Shown: positions 46,801 through 57,965, numbered from the stretch's first letter. The stretch is DNA of 64,000 nt from Agapetus fuscipes (GCA_951799405.1 OX637338.1:2356001-2420000), one strand, 5' to 3'. Numbers and translations are program-made. The notes: generated by a model not told the origin, from the sequence alone.

Positions 46801-49800
46801 CAAATTTCATAGGTACTAGTCATTTGTCATGTAAAGTATAAAAAAATTTAAAGTTTTTTTTTCACATCACTAGCGAAAAGACACATTTTTTTATTGCTTA
46901 TTATGCTTTATTATATACTTAGCTATCATATTGAAAGAAAAAAAAGGGGTGCCTATGAATTCGTTCTCTCACAATCTTCCAGCCCAAAGTATGAAAAATT
47001 GTACAGTATGAAAATTTGAAAGATTTTTTTTTTCACATCACTTGCGAAAAAACACATTTTTTTATTACTAATTATGCTTCATTATATACTTAGCTATTAT
47101 ATTAGAAGAAAAAAAGGGGTGTCTATGAATTCGTTCTCTCACAATCTTCCAGCCCAAAGTATGAAAAATTGTAAAGTATGAAAAATTTTAAAGTTTTTTT
47201 TTTCACATCACTAGCGAAAAGACACATTTTTTTTATTGCTTATTATGCTTGATTATGTACTTAGCTATCATATTGGAAGAAAAAAAAGGGGTGTCTATGA
47301 ATTCGTTCTCTCACAATCTTCCAGCCCAAAGTATGAAAAATTGTACAGTATGAAAATTTGAAAGATTTTTTTTTTCACATCACTAGCGAAAAGACACATT
47401 TTTTTTATTGCTTATTATGCTTGATTATGTACTTAGCTATCATATTGGAAGAAAAAAAAGGGGTGTCTATGAATTCGTTCTCTCACAATCTTCCAGCCCA
47501 AAGTATTAAAAATTGTACAGTATGAAAATTTGAAAGATTTTTTTTTTCACATCACTAGCGAAAAGACACATTTTTTTTTGCTTATTATGCTTCATTATAT
47601 ACTTAGCTATCATATTGGAAGAAAAAAAAGGGGTGTCTATGAATTCGTTCTCTCACAATCTTCCAGCCCAAAGTATGAAAAATTGTAAAGTATGAAAATT
47701 TTTAAAGTTTTTTTTTCACATCACTAGCGAAAAGACACATTTTTTTTATTGCTTATTATGCTTGATTATGTACTTAGCTATCATATTGGAAGAAAAAAAA
47801 GGGGTGTCTATGAATTCGTTCCCTCACAATCTTCCAGCCCAAAGTATGAAAAATTGTACAGTATGAAAATTTGAAAGATTTTTTTTTCACATCACTGGCG
47901 AAAAGACACATTTTTTTTATTGCTTATTATGCTTGATTATGTACTTAGCTATCATATTGGAAGAAAAAAAAGGGGTGTCTATGAATTCGTTCTCTCACAA
48001 TCTTCCAGCCCAAAGTATGAAAAATTGTACAGTATGAAAATTTGAAAGATTTTTTTTTTCACATCACTAGCGAAAAGACACATTTTTTTATTGCTTATTA
48101 TGCTTGATTATGTACTTAGCTATCATATTGGAAGAAAAAAAAGGGGTGTCTATGAATTCGTTCTCTCACAATCTTCCAGCCCAAAGTATGAAAAATTGTA
48201 CAGTATGAAAATTTGAAAGATTTTTTTTTTCACATCACTAGCGAAAAGACACATTTTTTTTATTGCTTATTATGCTTGATTATGTACTTAGCTATCATAT
48301 TGGAAGAAAAAAAAGGGGTGTCTATGAATTCGTTCCCTCACAATCTTCCAGCCCAAAGTATGAAAAATTGTACAGTATGAAAATTTGAAAGATTTTTTTT
48401 TTCACATCACTAGCGAAAAGACACATTTTTTTATTGCTTATTATGCTTCATTATATACTTAGCTATCATATTAGAAGAAGAAAAAGGGGTGTCTATGAAT
48501 TCGTTCCCTCACATTCTTCCAGCCCAAAGTATGAAAAATTGTACAGTATGAAAATTTGAAAGATTTTTTTTTTCACATCACTAGCGAAAAGACACATTTT
48601 TTTATTACTAATTATGCTTCATTATATACTTAGCTATTATATTAGAAGAAAAAAAGGGGTGTCTATGAATTCGTTCTCTCACAATCTTCCAGCCCAAAGT
48701 ATGAAAAATTGTAAAGTATCAAAATTTGAAAGATTTTTTTGTATCACATCACTAGCGAAAAGACAATTTGTTTACATACGAGTTAGTTAAATGGAAAAAA
48801 ACTTAAGGAATGAATAAATATAATTTAATTCCCATGAAAATAAAATCCATACATGTAGGGAAACGGCTTTGTCAGGCTGTCTTCACACCGGTGGATACGC
48901 AGGTATAAAATTCGAGTAATGTCGCCGCAGATTCAAAATGGCGCACGCTAAAATATGACTTATGTGCGCAGTCGTCACATAGGTCATATTTGCGGGCATG
49001 ATTTTGGATACAAAAACATACTTCGTTTTTTATTTAGTGAAAAATTCATTTATTTTACATAAATCTTATTTTAGATGATAGAGCGGAAAAAACTGAGTCG
49101 ATTCATGTATTAAACTCATTTTCGTAAATTTTTCACATAAGTCAAATTTTACGTGCAGCGACGATATACATTGACATAAAAAACTAAATCACAAAACCAA
49201 TTTTACTTTAACAAACCCCAGCCGCCAACATCACAGATCAACCGCCATTTCTTTCTATCCTTACATACTTCTTTCATTTCCTCCAGAGTCATAACCTTCT
49301 TCATACAAGCTCTTCTTTTATTATGACTCTGGATATTCCATTCATTCGCAATTTCGGATATTTGGTCCATCCATACCTTTCTCGGTCTTCCTCTACCACG
49401 ACATCCATCTATTCTACCAACATATACTTTCTTCGTCAGTCTTTCCTCATTCATTCTCTCCATATGCCCAAACCATCTTAACAAACTTCTTTTAATCTTC
49501 ACTTTCACACTTTCTCTTGCACCACATTCTTCTCTTACAAAATCATTCCTCACCCTGTCACTCCGTTTTTTCCCAATCATACTTCTTAGAAAGTCCATTT
49601 CAACAGTATGGACTTTACTAATTTCACTTTCATTCACCGTCCAGGCCTCGCTTCCATACATCAAGGTGGGTAAAAGTATGCCACTGCGTACCGCCAATCG
49701 AGCATTTTTAGATATGTTTTGATTTTTGGCGATACAAGCTGTGGCACCCAGTACACACCTGCCCTTCATTACTCTTCTTTCAAATTCACCGGTCATTCTT

Positions 49801-52800
49801 CCATCTTTTTCAAACATACTTCCCAGGTATACAAACTCATTTCCGACATCAACATTCATTCCATTAATTTTAAATTCATAATTCATACTTTCATCATCTC
49901 TTTCAAAAATCAATACTTTCGTCTTACTTGCATTCAACTTCAGATGGTTACCTAACAAAGCTTCATTCAATCTAGAGAGCATTGTTTGCAATTCTACTGC
50001 TGAATCAGAAACAAGAACTGCATCATCTGCATACAGTAAAACACTCACTTTGCTCTCTCCTATCGTCAATCCACAATCATTAAGTCGAGCATCTCTGACA
50101 CACTTGTCCATGACTATGTTAAATAGCCATGGACTCATCACACATCCTTGCCTCACACCCTTATAAACTTCAAACCACTCACTATACTCACCATCAATAC
50201 GAACACATGCCTTACTATTTTCATAGTTTGCATGCACCGCACCTAGGAGAGCCCCATTCACTCTGTATGCTTTCAAAACATCCCATAACATACCTCTGTC
50301 TACTGAGTCAAAAGCCTTTTCCAGATCTACAAAGGCCGTGAACAGCTTCCGCCTCACCGACAATTGTTTTTCAACAAGTTGTCGTAGAGTAAAAATCTGA
50401 TCAACACAGCCTCTACCGGCCATAAAGCCGGACTGTATATCGGAAATCCTTTCACTAGTAGTCAGAATCACATTTTTTATAATCACCTTACAGAAGACTT
50501 TTCCTGGTATACTGAGTAGACTGATTGGTCTGAAGTTCTGACAGTCTTTTTTGTCCCCTTTACCTTTGTAAATGGGAACAATGACTGCCTTCCTCCAATC
50601 CATCGGTAACATCGGTACATAATAACATTATACAGTAAAACAATACAGTAATACCCCTGTGTGACTTCAGGGATATCTAAAATTTGGTGCCCCTTACACA
50701 GACAGACCTGTTTCAAGCAAACGACAATGCAATGACATGTTTTTTTTTTTTTGGGCTGTGTAGCCGTGGTCTGGTTGGTTTTATTCTGAAAAGTTTCACC
50801 CATAGGCTTCGATGGGCATTATCAACGGTTAGCCAGGCGCTTCGAACTTCTGAGAGGTTCTGGTTACTTGAACCGGGGCTGGCCTTTGAGTTAGTGACAA
50901 TGCAGTGGCTGTCGCTAGTCAATGGAGATACCTCGCATAGATGATTCTGGAGTCTGGACCCATATAAAAGGTTATCAACATTGGCCACAAATATTCAATC
51001 AGGCCTTGCAGCAACTGGGTCTTGTTTGAGATGGCACTTGAAAACAACAACCAAGCTCGCAGATGGCTTTTGACATAATCATACTCACCAAATAACTTAT
51101 TCATATTAGTTTGATTGATTGTTTCATTGATTGAAAAATTAGGTTCTGCACGGTAGGCTCGTGTTTCGATTTTGAGGGTGTCTCTCATCAGGTCTCAGTA
51201 CCAGCAAGGTTTATACTAAGGGGCCGTCCATATATTACGTCATTCGAATTAAGGGGGGGGAGTCTGGTCTGCGGATGATGGCAAATGATGTACGAGTACC
51301 AAAAGTGACGTCGTTCTTGTAAATACCAATTTCTACAAAATATACAAAATATTATGTAAGATATATAACATTATTAATTATTAAGCTCATCCATTATTAC
51401 AGCAAGAGGGGGGAGGGGTCATTAGATAAAGACTATAGGATGATTGTAAGGGGGGGGGGGGGGTCGAAAATCGGCCAAAATCGATGACGTAATTTATATA
51501 TATATATATACAAGGATAATTTATTTATAAGGTACACATAATTGAAGAGCGCCGTTTTTGTGTGTGTCACACCTCAAGGGCCCTCTCAAATCACGGATAA
51601 GATTTTTTGTAAAGATGCGTCTTTAGTGCTCCTTTAAAGACACCAACAGTTTCTGCCTTCCTCACATTAGGTGGTAGTCTGTTCCACTCCATTGGGCCCG
51701 CAAACCGGAAAGCACGGTCCCCAAAATTAGTGCGTGTCTGACGTAACGGCTGGACTAAGTCAACCACCCCACACCCTGCAGATCTGAGAGTTTGGCGTCT
51801 CAAATCTATCTCAATAGGTGAGAACATGTCAGACAGGTATGAAGGAGCCGTACCATTGACAGCTTTGTAAACCATCAAACAAACACGGTAGACCACCCTC
51901 TCCGGAAAACGAAGCCAATGCAGTTCTTTCAACAATGGAGTAATATGATTAAATTTGGACATCCCGAAAATGAGTCTTGCTGCAGAGTTCAGCACAGATT
52001 GTAGTCGGCTGAACTGTTTTTTCGGCTGACCTATATACAGCGTTGAGCAATAGTCAACCCGAGACATCACAAAAGCGTTAACCAGGGTCCTGACCGCCCC
52101 TGATGGTAAACATCTCCTGATTGCCTTAATCTGGCGAAGTTCAAAAAACGAGGAGGATACCGTGTTATTCAACTGCTCTCCCATTGTGAGGTTCCGATCC
52201 AGTGTGACTCCTAGAAGTCTCACTGAATCTGACGGCTGAATCAGCTGTCCCCCAATGGAGAGTGGTACGCGAGTTGTCAGGAGATGATCACGCCTGGACG
52301 TAGCCGCCCACATAATTTCCGTCTTACCCATGTTAAGGATTAGGCCATTGCTTGTCATCCATTCACCGATCTCCGCAATGCAAGCTGCCATTCTGTTACT
52401 GAGAGCTCCCGCCATGTGTGGTCGACACTGAGAGTAAATCTGCCAGTCATCTGCATATGCATGTGTAGTAAGGCTCCATTTCTCGACTATGCTCTCAATG
52501 TCGGCCGTGTATAAAATGAACAGGATCGGTCCCAACACAGACCCCTGCGGCACTCCGGAGATCAGCGAATAGGAAGGTGAGACACAGTCACAAGTACGCA
52601 CTACCTGCTTGCGATCCGCCAAATAGGAGGTGAACCACGCCAGAGCCTTATCTCTCAAGCCGTACGCATCCTCCAACCTCTTTATCAAGATATCATGACA
52701 TACGGTGTCAAAAGCCGCACTCATGTCCAGAAGAGCTAGGAGCGCAAGATTCCCGCAATCCACTGCCGATATCAGATCTGAGACTACGGTCAACAAACCA

Positions 52801-54274
52801 GTTTCAGTTGAATGATATTTCCTATAGGCTGATTGCCTTTTCGGCATCAGGTTGTTATCACTCAGATAAGATACCAGCCGGTTAGAGACAATACGCTCCA
52901 GCACCTTGGACAAAAACGGCAAATTCCACACCGGCCTGAAATTGGAGGGATCATTAGGATCGAGATTTGGTTTTTTTAGTATCGGCGTTATCTGCGCTTC
53001 CTTCAAAAAAGAGGGAACAGTGGATTCCACAAGGCATCCATTAATAAGCCTTACAATAAATGGAGCCACTTGTAAGATGCACTCCTTCAGCACCCACGCT
53101 GGCACAGGATCAAGATCACATTGCTTATTTGGTGATCCCACTACGACTCGCGTTACCTCCTCAATAGAGGTCAGCTCAAGCATTTCAAGTTGCGAGTTGC
53201 ACATAGATTCAGGAGAACCTGGACCAATCTCCAAAGGAGAGTCTCTACGTGGTATTTTATCCTGAAAGTATGCAGCGAACTCATCAGCAGTCGACATTGA
53301 ACCCGTACCAGCCCGAGCACTGCCAGACACGTTCTCCAGAAGTCTCCATAAACGCTGTGGACATTTTTCCCTAGCTATCATTGTACCAAAATATTGAGAC
53401 CTTTTCTGGAGAATAGTCGACCTGTACAGACCCTGTGCACCCATCCACATTTCTCTAGTGCTACCTGGTTTACCGCTCCTGAAATTACGCTCCGCTTGCC
53501 GCATTTTTCGTTTCAGAGCACTACATTCATTATCAAACCAGATAGCACTATTCCGCTCCCTAACACATTTAGTTGAAATGGGAGCATGAAAATTTATTAG
53601 ATTTTTCAGGGTGACATTGTACAGCTCAACTAACCTGTCTGGGTGCATTGAGATGTTATGGACGGCCCCTAAGCCTGCAAAGGAGATGGAGGCTGCCCAC
53701 TTCTTCTTCTTTTGGTGCCACTTCTATCGAAGATCGGCGATCATCATGGCTATTTTGACCTTGCGGCCGCTTGCTTGGAAGCCGCCTACAGTAGCATCTT
53801 ATGTGTTATAGATCCAATTAAAAAAGACAGCAATCTTCCATATTGGCTTCATGCAAAAGAAGAACATTAGATAAAAATCCCTTTTTTCGGGCTAGGTAGC
53901 CGTGGTCTGGTTGATTCTTTCCAGACAATTTCACCCATTGCTCCGATGGGCATTATCAGAGGTTTGCCAGTCGCTGTGATCTATTTACAGGATCTGGTGT
54001 TCTAGAAACAACGCTGGCCATTGAATTGAATCATGGCTACATAGCCCGAAAAAAATGATTGTTATGTCAACAAAAACTGGCCGTGAAAGCTTCAATGTAC
54101 TTACTGTGAGTGTTTACATCCCACGAGCCGCCCAAGTATCCACAAACTTCCGACATTGTTAGGTGGCAGTGTAGATCCAAGACAAAGCAGGCGTTGGTGC
54201 CGATAGATACCAGGAACGGCTGCACTTTACCAATGGCCGAGAAAGAAACAGCCTCAACCAATGTATTGGAGTCA
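43833..54274 (-). CDS. MPN/JAMM domain protein (MPND / CG4751-like), 5' incomplete
   Basis: Three coding exons recovered: 54274-54105, 46204-45956 and 45574-43833 (TGA/TAA-type stop at 43833-43835), all with GT..AG boundaries and matching phases; a good acceptor at 54275 shows that upstream exons exist, but I found none to the right edge. Exon 1 here carries PFLVSIGTNACFVLDLHCHL and MSEVCGYLGGSWDVNTH; exon 2 carries VGWYHSHPVNAAMPSLRDCD. Together these give the JAMM metalloprotease ligands: Glu (SEV), HxH and SxxD with the canonical spacing, so the metal site looks intact. The last exon starts SPYNPDSPVLESSLTCYWVTPPPEQRPAEYP, conserved in MPND proteins, then about 450 residues of Ser/Thr/Pro/Leu/Met-rich, probably disordered sequence. 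The human relative binds N6-methyladenine DNA and is a suspected deubiquitinase; function here is inferred by family. Its 7.9-kb intron is packed with nested transposons. Confidence 0.9.
46551..49165. mobile_element. 2.6-kb TIR element carrying a 171-bp satellite array
   Basis: A perfect 33-bp terminal inverted repeat: it begins ATCGTCGCTGCACGTAAAAT at 46551 and mirrors to 49165. Target sequence AACAATATATACAT is known from the copy near 13570, giving TA or ATAT as duplication (the edge is ambiguous because ends and target share AT). CACATAAGTCAAATTT-type motifs recur at both TIRs and at about 46790, 48955 and 48975. No coding capacity: non-autonomous. Confidence 0.88.
46832..48765. repeat. 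171-bp satellite array, 11 units
   Basis: Each unit has one EcoRI site; GAATTC starts at 46957, 47127, 47299, 47471, 47641, 47812, 47983, 48154, 48326, 48497 and 48667, spacing 170-172. Units are close to identical apart from T-run length and GTAAAGTATG / GTACAGTATG variants. Confidence 0.97.
49203..50612 (-). CDS. RTE-like reverse transcriptase ORF, 469 aa, N-terminus missing
   Basis: Starts within the RT (MLPMDWRKAVIVPIYKGKGD), with [44 protein letters not shown] and the C-terminal GHMERM and [15 protein letters not shown] boxes; no endonuclease. The start Met is internal to the original protein. The frame is undamaged. Confidence 0.9.
   Translation of the reverse strand: MLPMDWRKAVIVPIYKGKGDKKDCQNFRPISLLSIPGKVFCKVIIKNVILTTSERISDIQSGFMAGRGCVDQIFTLRQLVEKQLSVRRKLFTAFVDLEKAFDSVDRGMLWDVLKAYRVNGALLGAVHANYENSKACVRIDGEYSEWFEVYKGVRQGCVMSPWLFNIVMDKCVRDARLNDCGLTIGESKVSVLLYADDAVLVSDSAVELQTMLSRLNEALLGNHLKLNASKTKVLIFERDDESMNYEFKINGMNVDVGNEFVYLGSMFEKDGRMTGEFERRVMKGRCVLGATACIAKNQNISKNARLAVRSGILLPTLMYGSEAWTVNESEISKVHTVEMDFLRSMIGKKRSDRVRNDFVREECGARESVKVKIKRSLLRWFGHMERMNEERLTKKVYVGRIDGCRGRGRPRKVWMDQISEIANEWNIQSHNKRRACMKKVMTLEEMKEVCKDRKKWRLICDVGGWGLLK
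50740..50965. repeat. MITE-like repeat F, copy 1
   Basis: GTAGCCGTGGTCTGGTTG, TTTCACCCAT and GATGGGCATTATCA match the hairpin at 53884-54056. Confidence 0.6.
50995..51112 (+). repeat. SINE-A 3' fragment
   Basis: GCAGCAACTGGGTCTTG and ACCAAGCTCGCAG, then a TACTCACCAAATAACTTATT end. Confidence 0.55.
51497..53655 (-). mobile_element. CR1-like LINE, 5'-truncated
   Basis: Contains the ORF 51591-53648, a short 3' UTR and a (TA)n 3' terminus at 51497-51515. The 5' end stops inside the MITE arm. Confidence 0.87.
51591..53648 (-). CDS. CR1-group reverse transcriptase, 685-codon open frame
   Basis: Endonuclease-RT linker, then RT with VPAWVLKECILQVAPF, QSAYRKYHSTETGLLTVV, SAAFDTVCHDIL, GVPQGSVLGPILFILY and AYADDWQIY, then the C-terminal WNRLPPNV box ending HLYKKSYP. 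The endonuclease is missing through 5' truncation; the Met at 53648 falls by chance at the break. No stop in 685 codons suggests recent insertion. Daphne, Rex1 or CR1 proper not resolved. Confidence 0.9.
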   Translation of the reverse strand: MHPDRLVELYNVTLKNLINFHAPISTKCVRERNSAIWFDNECSALKRKMRQAERNFRSGKPGSTREMWMGAQGLYRSTILQKRSQYFGTMIAREKCPQRLWRLLENVSGSARAGTGSMSTADEFAAYFQDKIPRRDSPLEIGPGSPESMCNSQLEMLELTSIEEVTRVVVGSPNKQCDLDPVPAWVLKECILQVAPFIVRLINGCLVESTVPSFLKEAQITPILKKPNLDPNDPSNFRPVWNLPFLSKVLERIVSNRLVSYLSDNNLMPKRQSAYRKYHSTETGLLTVVSDLISAVDCGNLALLALLDMSAAFDTVCHDILIKRLEDAYGLRDKALAWFTSYLADRKQVVRTCDCVSPSYSLISGVPQGSVLGPILFILYTADIESIVEKWSLTTHAYADDWQIYSQCRPHMAGALSNRMAACIAEIGEWMTSNGLILNMGKTEIMWAATSRRDHLLTTRVPLSIGGQLIQPSDSVRLLGVTLDRNLTMGEQLNNTVSSSFFELRQIKAIRRCLPSGAVRTLVNAFVMSRVDYCSTLYIGQPKKQFSRLQSVLNSAARLIFGMSKFNHITPLLKELHWLRFPERVVYRVCLMVYKAVNGTAPSYLSDMFSPIEIDLRRQTLRSAGCGVVDLVQPLRQTRTNFGDRAFRFAGPMEWNRLPPNVRKAETVGVFKGALKTHLYKKSYP
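53884..54060. repeat. Hairpin MITE, repeat F
   Basis: TTTTTTCGGGCTAGGTAGCC and GGCTACATAGCCCGAAAAAA as terminal inverted repeats. Confidence 0.75.
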
Positions 54275-54737
54275 CTAGAAAAGAAAATATTGTTATGAAT
54301 ATGTAGTTGTGTGTTGCGATTGTCTGTGTGAGTTAATAATAAAGTCTGTGAAGTGTTTCAAAAAGTGTGAAAAAAAATACGAGAAAAGTATGGAGTGATC
54401 AGATTGAGGAGATTGTGAAAGAATGGGATATACAAAGTGAGCGTAAAAGAAATAAATTGTACAGTGGACTGCACAGGACTTTATAGCACAAAATACGGTC
54501 ATGTTTAGGTCATAGCCAATTTTCATAACAAAACATTTAGTTGTGTGTAAGTAATGAAGCTAATCTTTTTAAGCAATCGTCTTTTTGCAGTATTATCATT
54601 GATCCCGTTTGTATCAAAACTAAAACTTTGTTTGGTGGGTACCTATACTTTTCATTGATATTTTGGAAAATTATGATTGATTATTATCATATGGGTACAA
54701 CTTACTATTTTAAGACTCGTAGCCTAGTATTTCATAT

Positions 54738-55420
54738 TAGGCGTTTTAGTACCAAGAATATTACAATTATTTTTGTATTAAAATTTGTCACTTTGTATGG
54801 TGGCTACACCTTATAATATTTATTTGAAAAAAGTAATGATAAATGTATGTAGGTATATATAAAAGCTTTTCAATTGTAGAACATTATTTTTTAGTTAACC
54901 CGTTCTCTGCCGGGAAAATTTAAAATATTGTTTTCTCTTGTATGGCAACCCCCAAAACAAAGAGTATTAAGAGGCAATGCTTATTGTTGTTGTATAGCAA
55001 TTGATTGAGCGAATTGTTATGTAGGTTTATTCATGGGTATTAGACGTTTTGCTACCAAAAATATTACAATAATTTTTTGTATGAAAATTTGTCACTTTGT
55101 ATGGTGGCTATACTTTATAATATTTTTTTGAAAAAAGTAATCATTCATGTATGTAGGTATATATGAAAGCTTTTCATTTGTACAACATTATTTTTAGTTA
55201 ACCCTTTCTCTGCCGAGAAATTTTAAATTATTTTTTTCTCTTGTATGGCAACCCCCAAAACAAAGAAAATTATGAGGCAATGGGTATTGTTGTTACACAG
55301 CAGTATTATCATGACGATAATGCAAAAAAAATAAAGAAAATCGTAGGAGCCGTTTTTGAGAAAATCTCATTTGAAATTTTCAGCTGTTCGGAAGCCATCT
55401 TGAATTTTCTACAATTTGAA
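54738..55420. repeat. Direct repeat, two units of about 310 bp
   Basis: TTACAAT(T)ATTTTTTGTAT, GTCACTTTGTATGGTGGCTA, GTATGGCAACCCCCAAAACA recur about 310 bp apart. A third, partial relative is at 63595-63870 (GGAGCCGTTTTTGAGAAAAT). Confidence 0.8.
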
Positions 55421-55537
55421 AAATGTTTCACTATGAATTATAGTGATAAAAAAGTTTTTTCTGATAAAGTTAAGAAACATAAAAGTTTTTTGCGTTCTGA
55501 TGGGTTTTTGTAGCCTTTTAATTTTAATTTTTGATAC

Positions 55538-55785
55538 TATAATCTATAATCTAAGTTGCAAGGATATATTCATTTAAAGCTCTCAGATGTATGCCCACAA
55601 ACCAACAAGTGTAGTTCGCGCTTACAAATGCTGAATGTGTACTTACAAATAAAATCCAAACCTCAAATGAACATAAGCCCCACAACTTTTGCCGACCTTC
55701 CCTGAAACAGGGGTGACATTGGCAAAGTGAACCATTTTTTACAGTATGGGTGGTCAGCCTCATACCAACCTATAAGTCAAGGAAT
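55538..55785 (-). repeat. RTE-like 3' tail (solo)
   Basis: TATAATCTATAATCTAAGTTGC to CCTATAAGTCAAGGAATATG. Confidence 0.85.
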
Positions 55786-55920
55786 ATGAATAATAAATTA
55801 CATCTTATATATAAAAAAGGAAGGGGTATTTGCGTCTGTTTTTTTCGAATTTGCAAAAATATTTTTCTAAAAAGTGTTTCTCTTGACAAACTGAACTAAT
55901 GCTCATATTCAGAATTTTTG

Positions 55921-55972
55921 GTGTTTGTTTGTTTGTTTGTTTGTTTGTTTGTTTGTTTGTTTGTGTGTTTGT
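55921..55972. repeat. (GTTT)n microsatellite
   Basis: About a dozen GTTT units next to a dispersed block containing CCGTTGGCAGCACGATGC. Confidence 0.95.
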
Positions 55973-56019
55973 ATATTTGTACCATTATAGGCGCCCAGAC
56001 CGTTGGCAGCACGATGCTG

Positions 56020-57400
56020 AAATTTTGCATACCCCCATAAAATGTTAGTGGCTAAACAACTGTCAGGGTTTGAATGACGTCACGTGCATATTTCGCATAC
56101 CTGCCATACAGACTGAAAATTGAAATCTTGCCGCTGGCGGCTATTTTGAATTTACAGACTTCATATTCGAAACAGTCATGTCTCTTAGTAATTTAAACAA
56201 CTGTTTGAAAAAACTTTTTCTCAAAAAGTAAATCCTTCAAACAAAATTTGTAAATACCTAGGTACATAGAAAAAAAAAAAAATTCTAACTTTCAAGTGGC
56301 ACAATGGGCGCATGTATCAAGTTGGAACATTGAAATTAAACATGCTACCTGAACATAAACAGACTTACATATTGTCAAAAATACAACAAAATACATGAAG
56401 GATTAAGAGTAGCTGCCATACATTTTTTTTGTTTTCTTCAATATTTAACATTCTCCTGGCGTTTCTTTTAAAATTCTGAAAATTTTTTCTCAATGATTGG
56501 GTTTGTCTTGCTAAAACCAACATTTTTTGAAAGACAACTTTTTTCAATGACAATTTTTTTCAAACAAAATTTTGAAAAACCTGATTTTCACAAAAAAGTC
56601 AAATTTATAAGTAAAAAAATCAACTATTTTGACGATACATTTACAATTATAATTTAACAAAATGTAATGATATGTAATAGGGCAATCACGCCAAGTATAT
56701 ATTTTGCATACTCGCCATACAAACTAAAAAAATATATTGCTCTGCAGGCGGCCATTTTGAATTTATAGGCTTCATACTCGAATTTTGAATGCATTTTAGT
56801 AAACTCCATAAATGTTGGAAGAATTTTTTTTTCTACGGCAAATTTCTTTGAACAAATATTTAAAAAGTAAAATTTCATATAAAGTGCAAATAATACGCAA
56901 AAAATAGGGGGAATCTGAATGTTTACAAATGCTTATTTCTGATATTCACCATATACACTCATATAAAAATCAGATAAAAATCATCCCGCTGGTGGCCAAT
57001 TTTAGTTAAAAGACCCCATACTTGAAATTATCGTGTCTTTTCATAATCCAAACAAATGTTGGAAGAAACTTTCTCTCAATAAATAAGTCTTTCTAACAAA
57101 AGTTGTAAATACCTACATACGCAAAATTCCGAAATCATAACTTGCAAGTAGCGCAGCGATCGCATTTACAAACATGTAGAATTGAATTTTGGCATATGAC
57201 CTAATAATAAAAATATTTAATAACCCCCAAAATTAAATTAAAAATTAAACAGTTTTTCAAGTAGCCACCATACTTCTTTTTGGGTTTTAACGGGTTTTTT
57301 GCGTCCACTTTAAACTTGAGTGGTGAATTTTCCCAGTTCGTTATATATTCTGCTAATTTCAATAAAATGTTGAAGAAAATTATTTTTTATGACGAATTTC
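56020..57400. repeat. Diverged tandem block, ~300-bp period
   Basis: CGCCATACA-ACT, GGCGGCTATTTTGAATTT and AAAACTTTTTCTCA recur in decayed form near 56110, 56715, 56975 and 57255. No coding frame. Confidence 0.5.
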
Positions 57401-57654
57401 TTAGAACAACACTATCAAAAGTTCATTTTTCCATTTAAAACATAATTCTTTGTTCATATGTATGGTTGATTAGTGAATATTTATTAGCCAACTGATACAA
57501 TTTAAAATATTTATTTTTTCCGTATTTTTCCCCTGGCAATATTAGACAAACTTGCAACACTCAAAGAATTTTAGGGTATCCATGATTTTAAAATATCATG
57601 GCGACCAAAAAAACCTTTGTTTCTAAAAAATTGTAGCATTAAAAAATTGTGCTT

Positions 57655-57965
57655 TTGAGGTTGGTTTAAGATTGACCACCCGTGATGTAAAAAGTAAATT
57701 CGCTTTACCAATGTCACCCCTGTTTCAAGAAAAGGCGGCAAAAGTTGCAGTCACGTGTATACTCAACAAAAAAATTGTGCTTTTGAGGTTGCTTGGTTGG
57801 TTAAGACTGACTACCCGTGATGTTAAAAGTAAATTCGCTTTAACAATGTCACCCCTGTTTCAAGAAAATACGGCAAAAGTTGCAAAGTCACGTGTATATG
57901 TACTTGTGGGCACGCATTAATTATAAATCTTAAACGGAATTTCATCCATGCAACTCAGATTAAGA
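57655..57965 (+). repeat. Two diverged RTE-like 3' tails in tandem
   Basis: CGCTTTACCAATGTCACCCC and CGCTTTAACAATGTCACCCC about 115 bp apart, the second running to GCAACTCAGATTAAGATTAT. Confidence 0.7.

Larger units (their letters stand above)
46248..50616 (-). mobile_element. RTE-like element, 5'-truncated, split by a 2.6-kb insertion
   Basis: The tail and distal 3' UTR lie at 46248-46550 and the proximal 3' UTR with the RT at 49166-50616. The two halves join exactly as in the uninterrupted copy at 12548-13885. Lies in the large MPN gene intron. Confidence 0.92.
51220..53669. mobile_element. MITE with TAA duplication, split by a LINE
   Basis: Left end GGGGCCGTCCATATATTACG at 51220 and right end GGACGGCCCC at 53669, both next to TAA. 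Inner TGACGTAATTTATAT at 51484 pairs with the left arm. Poly-G runs at 51256 and 51450. Confidence 0.78.

Noticed and set aside
46832..48765. CRISPR array
   Set aside because: Regular spacing, but the whole 171-bp unit repeats without unique spacers, and the genome is eukaryotic.
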